From: Epichloe hybrida
Lineage: Eukaryota; Ascomycota; Sordariomycetes; Hypocreales; Clavicipitaceae
DNA: 64,000 bases
Assembly (NCBI GenBank): GCA_019022495.1
Contig: JAFEKR010000004.1
Location: 3,844,001-3,908,000 of the forward strand
Direction: 5' to 3'
Shown: piece by piece, positions 36,494 through 48,519 of the stretch
Layout: each line of letters begins with the position of its first letter
Numbering within the stretch: position 1 is the stretch's first letter
Position numbers and translations under genes: made by a program
Notes under the pieces: model-generated
Database searches by the model: none
Told to the model about the DNA's origin: nothing
What the model saw: only the letters and a program-made list of their open reading frames with translations

Positions 36494-36660
36494 TGTGATA
36501 ATCTAGGCTTTGCCTAGACCTAGCAATATAGGTGTCAATTGCATAAGTTACAGGGACTTGTACAATGCGTATTCTTTTGCTATGGCGCAATGGGATTGGG
36601 AACATCACTCGCATGGTGGCGCAGGCACCCGCAATTAGCCCTGTGGGCTAGACCATGACA
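36494..36660 (+). repeat. 3' LTR of the TRIM
   Basis: It has the same length as the 5' LTR and is nearly identical. It is directly preceded by the purine tract and followed by the duplicated AATAG. Confidence 0.9.
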
Positions 36661-36665
36661 AATAG

Positions 36666-36779
36666 CTAATTAAAGCTATAGATTCCTATAAAGGGATTTA
36701 CTTATATATACTTTCCTTTAATTTAATTTATATTATATTTTTAGGCTTCTTTAGCTATAAAGAAAAGAGAGACTACTAG
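36666..36779. other. Short unassigned spacer between the TRIM and the copia LTR
   Basis: RIP-mutated DNA, the right-hand continuation of the TRIM's host sequence. It has no recognised feature. Confidence 0.4.
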
Positions 36780-36961
36780 TATAGCTTTCTCTAGACCCTT
36801 AGATAATAGTTAGTCTAGCTATAGCTAAAGTGTAGGTTTACTAAAGGGATGCATATAATATAATTAGCTATATTATAGGTAACCCTACACTGCTTATAGT
36901 AGCTTTACACTACTGCCTTACTTTTCCCTCTTTTTACTTACTTTCTCTCCTAGCTAGATTT

Positions 36962-37231
36962 TATCAGGAGTGCAGAGGTTAGAGATAGGATGTTTATCGA
37001 AGCGGGTCTTCGGAGAACCTTCAGGCTATGCAGATAATAAAGAGGCTAGCTAGCTATAAGATAGCCACGTGCTTATAAAGCAAGGTATTTATTAAAGACT
37101 ATATATATTATTAATACTAGGTTAGAGATTAAAACCTTTATATACCTACCCCTAGCTAGTATTTATCTAGTAATAACTATAATAGTCTTAGCTATTACTT
37201 TATTCTTAACCTTTTAGTATAAGCTATAATA
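36962..37231 (+). repeat. 5' LTR of E2
   Basis: The outer (left) part keeps CpG/CpA (CAGGAGTGCAGAGG, CGAAGCGGGTCTTCGG, GCCACGTGC). The inner part is RIP-mutated down to AAGCTATAATA. Confidence 0.95.
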
Positions 37232-37499
37232 AATTAATCTCTCTTAACCTTTTTAAGGATATAAACTATTAGCTAGATTATTATATAGCTAATACTCTAA
37301 AGATTTATAAGAAACACACTAGTACCCTATAATAATAAACCTATAGATAATTAGGAAGGCAAGGAACCCCTATTATCTAAAACTAGGGATAATAATAAGG
37401 TGTAAGAAACGCTACTTAATCCTAATTTACGTAAAGGTATAAATAATATAACTAAAGAGAAAAGGGTATTATAATAATACTATAAGGTTATATAAGCTA

Positions 37500-40400
37500 A
37501 GCTATATTACCTTTAGAAAAGATAAGAGATCTTATAAATAAAGGTATAAATTAAGAAGCTTAAGGTAAATCTAGGATTAGCTAGACCTTAAACTAAACTT
37601 ACAATTATACCTTAATCTAGACTTATAATTACCCCTTAAACATTAGCTATAATTTTACTTATAGTTTATAGTAACTTAGTAGTAATTATATAGTAAGGTA
37701 GTCTTATTAAAATATAGATAAAAATACCTATATATAAGGGGGAAATATATAAAAGCCTGTAAAATTTCTTAGTAAACTAAGATATATTCTTTAAATTAAA
37801 TTACTATACCGTTAGGGATAATATAACTAAGGTAGTATATATAAGCAGCTACCTAGCTAGTAATATAAAGTAATAGTAAATATATTATATAGCTATAAAT
37901 AGGTATATAAGTTATTTATTAATTACCTAGGTAAATTTTCTAGAATAGTTAAAAACTAGAATAATAAATATAAGTATAAGACACTTAAAAGTAATAAGAT
38001 TATTACTAAATCTTAGGTAAAAGAATAACTAATTATTTTAATCCTTTATATAAGCTTAGGCTAAGGTAAAAGCTAAGTTACCTAAAGAAATCCCTATATA
38101 TCTAAGAATTATAATCTTTTTAAATAGCTTAAATAATACTATAAGAAAGTAAAATAATTAGTTAAGAGATTCTAATAACCTAAAGCTAGCTATAAGGCTA
38201 AGGTAAGAAAGTAAGAATTATAATAAGCTTAGGCTAAAGTAATAAAAAAAGTTAAGACCCTAAAAGAAAAAGATAATACTCTTACTTTATATTATTTATA
38301 AATAAGGTATAGTAATAAAGTAAAGATTAAAGAAAAAGATTATTCTTAGTGTGCTATAAATATAAAAAGCCTAGGTATATATTACTAGCTTATTAGGCAC
38401 TAGATTATTTTACTTATAAAAGTACTAGGTATATAACTAAAAAGCATAGTAAAAGTAATAATAAAGCTATAAATCCTAATATAATACTAGTTTAATTAGT
38501 ATAGACCTAGGAATATAATCTTACTATAGAGTACCCTATAGATAATAGAATAAGAATATAAGTATCTTTTTAATAAGATAACTAGTAGCTAGCTATATAA
38601 GCGCTATTTAATATAAGTATATAGTCTTTAATAATTTATCTAAAATTATTATTAGAAAAGTATTAAGAGAATATAATCTAATTAAATAGAATACTAAAGA
38701 GTATAAGTAAAAAAGTAATTTTATATTAAGGAATCTTAAAAAAATTAATAAAAATAAAAGATAGTATAGGATTTATAAAAGTTTACTAAGTTAGCTACTT
38801 TATTACTAATATAAGTAAAGGGATAATTTTAGGCATAGATAAGATTAAAGAATATTTACTTATAATTATATATTAAGAGCATAAATATTAGAGATATCTA
38901 GTAATAATAAAATATCTCTCCTTTACTTATAGTAAGTAATAAGTATATAAGGAGAAAAAAATAGTAGTAATTACTTTATTATTAGGAGTAATAAAGATTA
39001 AGCTAAGTATTCTAAGAAAAGGCAAAGACTAATTAAAGGACCTAGTAGTAATAAATATATAAATAAATAGTAAAGTAACTATATAAATCCTAGAGTATGC
39101 TTATTTATAGTAAAAAAGCAAAGGTATTATAGTTATATGAATTCTAGAAAATATAAGTAGTAAAAAAGCTATATTAAATTAAAATAAGAGTACTAAATAC
39201 CTTATACTAATAATCCTAGAAAAATATAGGGAGTTTATAGATATTTTTTCTAAAGAGTTAGTAAGTAAGCTTCCTAAATTAAAAAGTTATACTTATACTA
39301 TTAAATTAAAAGAAGGGAAAACACTACCTTAAAGGCCTATATTAATTTAGCTAAGAGAGAGCTAGAGGTCTTTAAAGAGTACCTTATAAGTATATAGCTT
39401 AAAGGGTAAATTAGAAGATTAGTTAGCCTAGCTAAAGCCCTAATTTTATTTATTTTAAAGAAAGGAGGGAAATAAAGGCTTTATATAAATTATAAGGGCC
39501 TAAATAAGATTATAATTAAGAATAAGGCTCCTTTACTCCTTATTACTAAAATTCTTAATTAGCTAGTAAGTATAGTTATTTTTATAGTTCTAGATTTAAA
39601 AGATATATATTACTAGCTATATATTTACTTAGGTAATAAGTAAAAAATAGTATTCTATTCTTAATATAGCTACTTTAAATATCTTATAATACTATTTAAA
39701 CTAGTTAATATACTAGTGACTTTTTAGGAGTATATTAATAATACTCTTAAAGGACTTATTAATAAGACTTATATTATTTACTTAAATAATATACTAATAT
39801 ATAGTAGTAAGGTTAAAGAGTATATAAAGTATATTAAATAAGTTTTATATAAGTTTAAGGAAATAGGCCTTTTTATTAACCTTAAGAAGTATTAATTTTT
39901 AGTTAAGGAAGTTAAATTTTTAGGCTTTAAGATATTAAAAAAAAGTATTATAATAGACTTAGTAAGAGTTAAAGTAATTATAACCTAGCTAATACTATAT
40001 AGTATTTTTAATATTTAGTTATTTCTTAGTTTTACTAGATTTTACTACTATTTTATTAAATAGTATAGTAAAGTTATTATTTTATTAATAAATTACCTTA
40101 AAGGGAATTAACTAGTAATATTTAAACTAAAACCCTATAAGTTAGTAGTGTTTAGAGAATTTTAATAAAGATTTTAGAAAGCGCTAATTTTAGTATATTT
40201 TAACTTACTTATATATCTTAAGGTAAAGATAAATATATCTAGATATATAATTAGGGCTATACTTATAATACTAGTGCTAAGTTACTAGCACTTAGTTATG
40301 TTTATATTAAGGAAAATAACTAATACTAAATTATAATATTTAATACCTAATAGCAAATTATTAGCTATCTAAGAGGCTTTTTACATATAGAGACACTATC

Positions 40401-42560
40401 TTACTTATTTAGCTTATATAATTAAAGTTATTATAAACTACTTAAACTATAAGTACTTAGTTATAAAGCCTAAGCTTACTAGTAAGTAAGTAACTATACT
40501 TAATAAGCTTTATCCTTTTAATTTTAAGATTATATATTATATAAGGAAATTAAATCTTACTAACTTACTTTTAAGAAGATAGATTTTATAAGTAAGGTAA
40601 GGAAAGAGAAAGTAATAACTATATAACTCCTTACTTTTTTATTTAAATTTATAAATACTAAGCAATAGGAATACTATAGTAATACTATTAGTACTATAGG
40701 TTCTATAAAACATTACTTAGTGTAACTAATAGTTAGTTATAATAACGCTATAATAATACTACTAATATCTAGGGTTTTAAGAAATTATAACTTAACTATA
40801 TTCCTAAAGAACCTAATAATCTAGATAATCTTAGAAAAGTTATATTAGTAAGGTTATTTAATACCTTTTATACTTCTAATAATAAGTAATAAGCTAGCTA
40901 TAGTAATACTACTAGCACCTAGTGTATATATTATTTATTACTTAGTTATTTTAATTTTCCTATTAAACTAGCTATTTCTAATAGGGATAGACTAGTATAG
41001 GTTATTACTAGTAAGTAATAAGGGCACCCCTTAAAAACATTACTTATTTATATCTTTATAAGACTAAAAGTATTTATTAAACTAATTACTTATAGAGATA
41101 TTATAGCTAGGATTTAATCTATTTAAAGAACCTTTTCTAAGTTTAACTCTAACTTTCTAGAAAAGAGCTTAGAATTAAAACCCCTAATTTAAGTCTTATT
41201 ATATAAAGCATAATAAGGTAATAACTTTACTATAGGTTAATTAAAGTTACTTAAAAGTAGTAATATAGCTATATCCTAAATATAGTTAATTAAACTCTTT
41301 AAGCTATTAATATTTAAAAATCATATTTTTATTTCTTTAAGTATAAGAAAAGAAATTTTATTACTAACTTATAATAACCCTATTACTAGGCACTAAAGAG
41401 TAAGTAAAACTCTTTATTAAATTATAAACTAATATTATTAGCTAATAATAAAGAAAGATATAAAGGTATATATTAGCACTTATATAAATTATTAGACTTT
41501 AAAACTAAGGTATTATAAACTATATAGTAAGCTAGCTATATTACTAGTGCTTAATCGCCTCTTTTAAGAATTATTAATAGATTTTATTACTAGACTTTTA
41601 CTAGTAAAAGATTTAAATTAAACCTATAATGTAATTTTAGTTATTATTAACTATTTTATAAAATACAGTATTTATATCCCTATTTTAACATAACTAACTA
41701 GTAATAAGCTAGTAACTATGTTCTTAAAATATGTTTTTAAAGACTATAAAGCCCTAGAAGGTATTATAATAAACTAAGGTTTTATATTTACTAGTGGTTT
41801 CTAGATAACTTTTTATTATCTTCTTATAATAAAGTAACTACTTAGCACTGCTTTTTACCCCTAGATAGATAGTTAGATAAAACATTTAAACTAAGTCTTA
41901 GAATATTATTTAAGGGCTTTTACTTATGCTAAATAGACTAATTAGGTAAATAACCTATTAATAGCGTAATTTATATATAATATAAGCAATCACTTAACGC
42001 ATAGCTATACACTAGTAAAGGCATTATAAGGTTATAATCCTAGAGGTCTATAGTAAGTAATAGCAAATATCCCTTTAGTAAATAATTAAGCTAAAAGTAA
42101 GATTTTAGCACTAAAAGAGAAGCACACTATAATTAAGTAGCTTTTAAGTAACTTATAAACTTAGTATAAAAAATATTATAACTAGAAAAGAACTCTAATA
42201 AGGTTTAAAGTTAGTAACTATATTTTATTATTAATAAAAAATATTAACCTAAGATACCCTAGTAAAAAGCTAGCTATAAAGTATCTAGGCCCCTATAAGA
42301 TTAAAAAGGTAATTAGGAGTTATAAATTAGTATATTAATTAAAATTACTACCTAGGACTTAATTATATAATATATTTAATATTACTAGTCTTAAACCTTT
42401 TCTTAAACCTTTTAAAGAGAACTTCCTTACTATAAGATACTATTAAAGATAATTATAAGAGTTTAAAGTTAAGAGAATTATTAAGAGATATTAAAGGTAA
42501 TAAAATAGCTAGTATAAATATCTAGTTAGAGAAGGGCTATTACTTTAGATTTTATTACTA
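37500..42560 (+). pseudogene. E2 gag-pol, RIP-destroyed
   Basis: Gag with a zinc knuckle equivalent at about 38,352-38,395, then protease. RT has LYINYKGLNK at about 39,480-39,510 and YLNN at 39,779-39,790 (both Asp of YLDD turned to Asn). RNase H is at about 40,200-40,450. The integrase catalytic core begins near VILVIINYFIKY, about 41,631-41,666. Near 42,470-42,530 a stretch ending YKYLVR resembles the tail of a chromodomain. This is the canonical gypsy order, with no open frame left. Confidence 0.85.
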
Positions 42561-44510
42561 GAGAGGGATAAGTAATAGCTAAGTAACTAATAGTAATTAA
42601 GTTTTATAACTTAATAGTTAAGATATTAGTAAAATAAAGTTAATTTATTAGATAACTTAAATAATCTTTACTTAGATAACTTAAGCACTTATCCCACTTA
42701 TCCCCCTTAAGACTACTAGTCCCTTATTATTATTAGTAGCTATAGGAGCTATAGAGAAAGAGGCCTTAGGAGTATCTTTATTATTAGAATCCCTCTCTTT
42801 ATATATATAAACCTAAAGTATACTAAGGAGCTTAATAAAACTAATATATTTAGGTAAATTAATAGTATTTAGTATAAACTACTAGTAAGTTAGTTAAGTA
42901 TTAGCTATATATATTAAGAAAGCTTACCTTTAGGATATTCTAGGCTATAAAGTAAAGATAGTTTATAATATTAATCTAAGTCTCTAGATTTATAGTATTA
43001 CTTAGTAAGTGCTATTATAGTATATTTATTATATTTTACCTTATAAGTAATATTAGTAAATATTTAAGTATAGTAAATATAATTACACTTATTAGAATTT
43101 TTATAAACTAAAATAGTATTCTATAGCTTTTTCTTTACTTTTATAATAAGCTAGTAGTAAGTTAGTAGTAATTTAGTATTTAGGTAATAGGATTATACTT
43201 ACTTTATTTTAATAGTAATAGCTACCTTTAGAAGTAACTTTAATAAGTTTAAATAGCTTATTATAAAGCTATATAATTTAAGCTAAAGTCTAGTAATATA
43301 TTAGTAATAAGTAAGTAAATTCTAGTTAAGAGAGATATACTATAATATAGTTTTTATTATTTTAGAAGTAATAAGTATATTTTATTAAATAGCCTATTAA
43401 ATATTAGCTATAAAGAAGTAATAAGTAAGTAAAGTAATTATACTAGAAGATTTATTATATTTAGTAAGAAAGGTTTTTTTATTAATAAGGTATTCTAGGA
43501 TTTTATAAGTACTATTTTTAAGAGGATATTTTATATTATTACTTACTAATAATAGTATATATATAAAATCTTTTTTAAAGATATTTTACTAGTAGTAAGT
43601 TAGTAATAAAGATACTATAAAAATATAATAAACTTATAATAAGATTTTAAAAGAAGTTTACTTTAGAGAAAACTTTATAGGAGATTTTATAAGAGACTTT
43701 ATAGGAGTTTTTTTAATTAATAGATTTTTTTAAGGTAGTAATAAAGGCAAAGTTCTAATATAAGACTTAGATATAGTAAACTAGCTATAAGTTAGCTATA
43801 ATAAACTAGATAAAGAAGTAATACTAGTAAGAGTATAAACTTATAAGCTAGCTAAAGGTAAGAAACTAAGATAAATAAGGATAAATAATAATAATAATTA
43901 GGAACTAAAAGAGGTTAGTAATTACTAAGTAATAGTAATAAGAAAGCTATTACTTAGCTAGTAAGGGTAACTTATAAGGTTAAGGAATATTATAAGAGAA
44001 AGGAAGTGTGTAAAAGGGGGGAAAAATTAGTCTCTTTTATATTAACCCTAGACCCCTTAAGTAATCTAACGCACTATATATAAGTTATTTATAAATTATA
44101 ATAATAACTATTAGCACTGCTAAATATATATATGCCTAATAGCTATAAATTTATAGTAACTATAATATAAGCCCTTTAGTTAGACTATTTAAAACTATAG
44201 TATTAGGTACCTTATTTATTTAAACTAATTACAAAAATTAACATAGGTTATCTATTTTTTTCTTCTAGCTATATAATAAGTAATAATATTTTGTTTTACT
44301 ATATTAAAGCTATATATAAGCTACTATTTAGACATTACTAACTATAATAAGGGGGTTATTTTTAATTAGTAGTATTATTATTATTATTTCTTTTTATTTA
44401 CTTACTCGTCTATATATAAGGTATCTTATCTTATTTTTCTTTATAAGCTTTATTATAGTAACTATACTCTAAGTAAGTAGCTTATTATATAATTAAGGTT
44501 AATTATATAT
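42561..44510. other. E2 3' region between integrase and polypurine tract
   Basis: About 1.95 kb colinear (inverted) with 28,861-30,900 of E1; the part at 43,200-44,200 is also present as E4 at 4,661-5,655. No domain was recognised in the sense direction. Confidence 0.4.
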
Positions 44511-44523
44511 AAGGAAGGTATTA

Positions 44524-44793
44524 TATTAGAAGTATAGAGGTTAAAGATAAAATATTTATTAAAGTAAGTCTTTAAAGAACCTTTAAGCTATATAAATAAT
44601 AAAGAGACTAGCTAGCTATAAGATAGCTATATACTTATAAAGTAAGGTATTTATTAAAGACTACGCATATTATTAGTGCTAGGTTAGAGATTAAAACCTT
44701 TATGTACTTGCCCCTAGCTAGTATTTATCTAGTAGTAACTACGATAGTCTTAGCTATCACTTTGTTCTTAACCTTTTGGTGCAAGCCGTGACA
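44524..44793 (+). repeat. 3' LTR of E2
   Basis: The inner (left) part is RIP-mutated. The outer (right) part is clean (CACTTTGTTCTTAACC, GTGCAAGCCGTGACA). Confidence 0.95.
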
Positions 44794-44899
44794 GATTTCT
44801 CTCCTTCTCTCTCTTTTTTTAGCTATTATTATTAACTTCATTACTATTATCAAATTTAACCCTTTCGCACTAGTGTAACGTTCCTTAGTGTAACTAACA

Positions 44900-45219
44900 A
44901 GTTTAGGAAAAAAAATTTGTATTATATTGTATTATAGTTTTTTTTTTAGCTTATAGTTAGTGTAGTTTATAGTTAGTGTAGTTTATAGTGTAGTGTAGTT
45001 TATAGTTAGTGTAGTTTATAGTGTAGTGTAATTTATAATGTAGTGTAGTTTATAGTGTAGTGTAGTTTATAATGTAGTGTAGTTTATAGTGTAGTGTAGT
45101 TTATAGTGTAGTGTAGTTTATAGTGTAGTGTAATTTATAGTATAGTGTAGTTTATAGTGTAATAACTATATTACACTATAAATACTACACTATACTACAC
45201 ATTATAGTGCAATACTCTA
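44900..45219. mobile_element. hAT-like terminus, group A, with long TGTAG array
   Basis: It ends CAATACTCTA (CTCTG with one G-to-A) at 45,219. From 44,950 to 45,165 it is an array of near-identical units of about 15 bp, GTAGTGTAGTTTATA and variants, then a palindromic turn and the terminus. It aligns with 27,610-27,821. The flank GGTATAGC (45,220-45,227) equals AGTGCAGC in repeat R1 apart from transitions, so it probably entered R2 there. Confidence 0.75.
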
Positions 45220-45716
45220 GGTATAGCTCTACGGTTATAGACTAGTAAAACCACTACATTAGAAAGACTAATGTAATATAATAGAAGGTTATGGTAGTTA
45301 TTAACTAATAGAATTTAATCTAGATTAATTTTATAATAACTAATATAGCAATAGAATTGATTTTAGTGATATTATATAGGCAATGCAGCTATTTAGATTA
45401 AGAGGTCTAGCTAGGTTAGCTAGATTAAAAAGATCTTTTTCCTCTTATATACCTACTAACTATATTAGTAAATCTAGACCACTAGCAAGGTCTTAAGGGC
45501 TACTTTGTTTTCTGTAAAATTTATTCATATGTAAAATCTAAAAAATTAACTTACTACTATATAAACTAGTAACCTATATGCACTAAATTTTAGTCTAAAA
45601 AATAACTATATATTAAATAAAAGCCCTATCTTCTAGCTTTAATTTGCTATATGTGAGACTTTTGTATAACCATTAGTTAAAGAGAAAATCGCTATTAAAG
45701 ATAGCTATAGGGTCAC
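45220..45716. repeat. Repeat R2 (same family as R1)
   Basis: It is colinear with R1 (1,250-2,024) without the SINE insertion, so it shows the empty site. It is somewhat less RIP-mutated than R1 (e.g. GCAATGCAGC, ATGTGAGAC). Sequence homologous to R1 stops where R1 is cut by a hAT-like end; R2 itself probably continues to the right. Confidence 0.7.
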
Positions 45717-46369
45717 TTGCGTACAGGGTAACCTGCTTACCTAATTACTAGTGACGTGGTTATAGCTATGCTTGTAGCTATAACGCAATTAAATAATTTA
45801 TAATTAATTAGAATTAGTTATTCACACGGTTAGTTATAGCTATTAATAGCTATAACATGACTATTAATAGTTACCTTTGCGACTATTAATAGCTACAGTG
45901 CAGCTATTAGGCTTGCAATGTAAGCTAGTAATAAAAAGGTCCTTTAACTAGAAAGGGCTAAAAATAGGTCTTATTTTTAACAACTTTTAGTATAGGCTTA
46001 CCTTACTTTAACTCTTTTTACTATATAAGTAAATTTACTTTAATTTAACTTTACTCCTAAAAATACTAGCCTATCTCTTTTATATTCTTATTACTAGCTA
46101 TTTACTTACTTTATTTAGTCTTTTATCTTTACCTTAATCTTTTATTTTATTTATTACTTACTAAATTTAAACTTTACCTTAAATAACCCTCTTATTACTA
46201 ATTACTTATTTTTTTATTATATAATAAATTACCCTTATTTATCCTTAGCTTACCTTTATAAATATAATAAAATTATATTCTGATTAAAGCCTAACTAGTT
46301 TCTCTAGAGATATAAATATTTTATTTTCTCTCTATAAATTTTGCTTCATCCTTATATCCACACCAGAGT
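45717..46369. other. Right continuation of R2, with low-RIP island and palindromes
   Basis: 45,717-45,930 retains CpG, CpA and TpG. It contains a hairpin at 45,759-45,784 (9-bp arms GTTATAGCT/AGCTATAAC, 8-bp loop) and a perfect 24-bp palindrome at 45,833-45,856 with the same arms, followed by two CGACTATTAATAG/TGACTATTAATAG motifs. 45,931-46,369 is pyrimidine-rich AT DNA with no recognised feature. No gene seen. Confidence 0.6.
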
Positions 46370-47463
46370 CAGAGCATGTAATGTAATGTAATGTAATGTG
46401 TAATTATTACACATTACATTACATTACAATACAATACATTACATTCATTACAAATGTAATGTGAGGGGAAAATAAAAGTGGGGCATATTAATATCTTATA
46501 AAATTCTATAGAACTTTCTGTATTACATTAATATTAGCCTTTTCTCCTATTAAAATTTTATTATTTAGTTAGAAATTTTGAAAGTTTAAGCTTATTTAGA
46601 CTATTAGGCTAATTATACTTATATAGTAGCTAAAATAGTATATTTTAGTCTAAATTTATAATAGAATTTCTTTCTATATTTTAGAGCTTATTATACTTTC
46701 ATAACCTTTTTTTAGATTTACTATTTCTTTTAGTATATTCCTCTTACTTTAAATATAATATTTATCCTAAAGAAACTATTTATTATTATAGAATAATAAG
46801 ACTAAAACTCTAATAATAATATAAATATATATATTAGTTTCTTTTTAAAAAGAAAGTATTTAAATTTATTTAATGAAAGGTTTCCTTACTATATAAGAAT
46901 TTTATTAGAATTATAAATAGTTATATTAGCTTTTAAGTTTTTTAAGCTAAAAGAAAAGTAAAAAACCTAGGAAAAGCTATTAATAAAAGCTTTAAGAATG
47001 ATATATAAGATATTATTAATATATATAATATATTCTTTTTAATATTAAATATTCTCAAAAATAAGCTTTAAAAGTAAGTTTAATAATTTATATTATTCTT
47101 AGCTTACTTACTTAGTTATATAGTCTTTGTAAAAGTGAGTCTAAAATGGATCTCATGATTTATATTATTAGCTTATTTATAGTTTCTTACATAGTTATAT
47201 AACTCTTTTTCTTAATAAAGGAGTACATATTAAAATAGGTCTAAAAGTGAGTCTTACTATTTATAGTACTAGCTTATATATAGCTTATTTACTTAGGTAT
47301 ATATGATTCTATTAAAAATAAGTATATCCTAAAGTAAATCTAAAAGTAAGTCTTATTATCTATAGTACTAACTTATAAATAGCTTATTTACTTAGTTATA
47401 TGTTTTTTTCTTTAAAGAAAGCTTATAAAATAGGTTTTATTACTTTTCTTAGTTATAATTAAG
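46370..47463. mobile_element. hAT-like remnant, group B (TGTAA arrays)
   Basis: It starts CAGAGCATGTAATG followed by TGTAA tandem tracts, a palindromic turn (GTAATTATTAC) and GGGGAAAATAAAAGTGGGGC, the layout of the group A and C ends. The inner part resembles 7,170-7,480. The right part is a tandem repeat. The right end is unknown because copia X-A begins at 47,464. Confidence 0.5.
47095..47402. repeat. Tandem repeat, roughly 95-105-bp period, about three copies
   Basis: Units share a CTTACTTAGTTATAT-like tract and an AAAGTGAGTCT(A)AA.. tract, then CTTATTTATAG. They are imperfect and RIP-mutated. They resemble in layout the repeats at 19,673-19,966 and about 7,475-7,580. Confidence 0.6.
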
Positions 47464-47745
47464 TGTGGCTTCCTCCGGACCTTCGGACGATAGTTAGTCC
47501 GGCCGTGGCCAAAGTGTGGGTCTACTAAAGGGATGCACGCAATGCGATTAGCTATATCGTAGGCAACCCTACACCACTTATAGTGGCTTTGCACTACTAC
47601 CTTACTTTTCCCCTTTTTTTACTTACCTTCTCTCTTAGCTAGATTTCTCCCCTTCTCTCTTTTCTTAGCTATTATTATTAACCTTATTATTATTATTAAA
47701 TTTAACCCTTTTACACTAGTATAATATTCCTTAGTATAACTAATA
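47464..47745 (+). repeat. 5' LTR of copia X-A
   Basis: The outer 130 bp are almost free of RIP (CTTCCTCCGGACCTTCGGAC; GGATGCACGCAATGCG). The inner half is RIP-mutated. The end is inferred from the TG...CA rule and the match to X1 and X4. Confidence 0.75.
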
Positions 47746-48519
47746 CTAATTAGTAGTTAACTATAACTATAAATAAGCTAGGTATTATAAGAAAAGACAT
47801 TTCTATAGATAATATAGCCCCTTACCTCTTTAGCTAACCTAGATAGGCTATTTAGGTAAAGAGGCATAACTATAGAGTGTGCTAAAGGAAGATAAACTAA
47901 AATCCTAGTTATAGGCTTATTAGACTTCTAAGGGATTAATTTATTAACTCTTAGGCCTTTAGGATATTTAGTTAATTATTAATCTTATTATCTATTATAA
48001 GAAAACTAACTAAATAACTAAATCTATTACTATAAGGCATTTTATTTAAACCTAATATTAAAAATAACCCTTAGCTAAGCTAGCTAACTTATATAACCTC
48101 CTTTTACACTTTCTTTATAACCTCTCTTCTCTTTTTATAGCTTTTTATGCCTTAGTGCTTTAGGCATTAAGTTACTTTTATATTTACGCTATCTTTATAG
48201 CCTATTCTTCTCTCTTTTTACTATTTTTCCTTCTTTTACCCTTTTTCTATTATTTTTATTATTTCTCTTTGTTTATCTTATTAATCTTACTAATCCTATT
48301 TATCCTATTTATTCTACCTTATTTATTTTATTTACTTTGTTTATCCTATTTACCCTATTTTTCCTGTTTTTCCTATTTTACCTATTTTTTAGATTTTCCT
48401 AGTTTATTCCTCTTAATAATCATAGAAATTACCCTATTATTATACTACTATTTGCTTTATTTAAATTATTTAAGAAAACTAAACCTTTCTTAAAAAGGGA
48501 ATAAAATTAAATATTAGAC

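Larger units (their letters stand above)
28288..36660 (+). mobile_element. TRIM-type miniature LTR retrotransposon, split by gypsy E1
   Basis: Two 167-bp LTRs (28,288-28,454 and 36,494-36,660), TGTGAT...ATGACA, are flanked by a perfect 5-bp duplication AATAG (28,283-28,287 and 36,661-36,665). Without the nested E1 and its duplication the interior is about 154 bp (28,455-28,577 plus 36,463-36,493), making the whole element about 490 bp. A purine tract AGAGGGAGAAAGGG (36,477-36,490) sits just before the right LTR, placing it on the + strand. There is no room for a protein, so it must have depended on another element. The LTRs differ at about ten sites, all transitions. Confidence 0.9.
36962..44793 (+). 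mobile_element. Complete gypsy LTR retrotransposon E2
   Basis: The LTRs are 270 bp (36,962-37,231 and 44,524-44,793). The 5-bp duplication GATTT is perfect (36,957-36,961 and 44,794-44,798). A polypurine remnant AAGGAAGGTATTA (44,511-44,523) lies before the right LTR, so it runs on the + strand. It is the inverted sister of E1, 504 bp away, 5' end facing 5' end. It inserted into copia LTR X4. Confidence 0.95.
36780..44899 (+). repeat. Copia-family LTR (X4), about 283 bp, split by gypsy E2
   Basis: 36,780-36,961 plus 44,799-44,899 match the 5' LTR of copia X-A (47,464-47,745) and X1 (53,988-54,272) from the TGTGGCTTCC-equivalent start (here TATAGCTTTC) to the TAACTAACA end. No copia interior lies on either side: the left is unassigned DNA and the right is a hAT-like end starting at once. 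It may be a solo LTR, but a matching 5-bp duplication was not found (ACTAG on the left, AGTTT on the right). Confidence 0.65.

Noticed and set aside
36780..44899. Certain solo copia LTR with target duplication
   Set aside because: The LTR itself is clear, but its flanking 5-mers (ACTAG and AGTTT) do not match, so solo-LTR formation at this site is not proved.
47412..47594. 60-residue minus-strand open frame
   Set aside because: It crosses the boundary into the spared outer half of the copia X-A LTR, where stops are fewer because RIP is weak. No protein similarity seen.
48269..48493. 74-residue hydrophobic open frame resembling a membrane peptide
   Set aside because: It is the translation of a T-rich TATCCTATT-type low-complexity tract in the copia leader. 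The copy at 54,790-54,950 has the same tract without a conserved frame.
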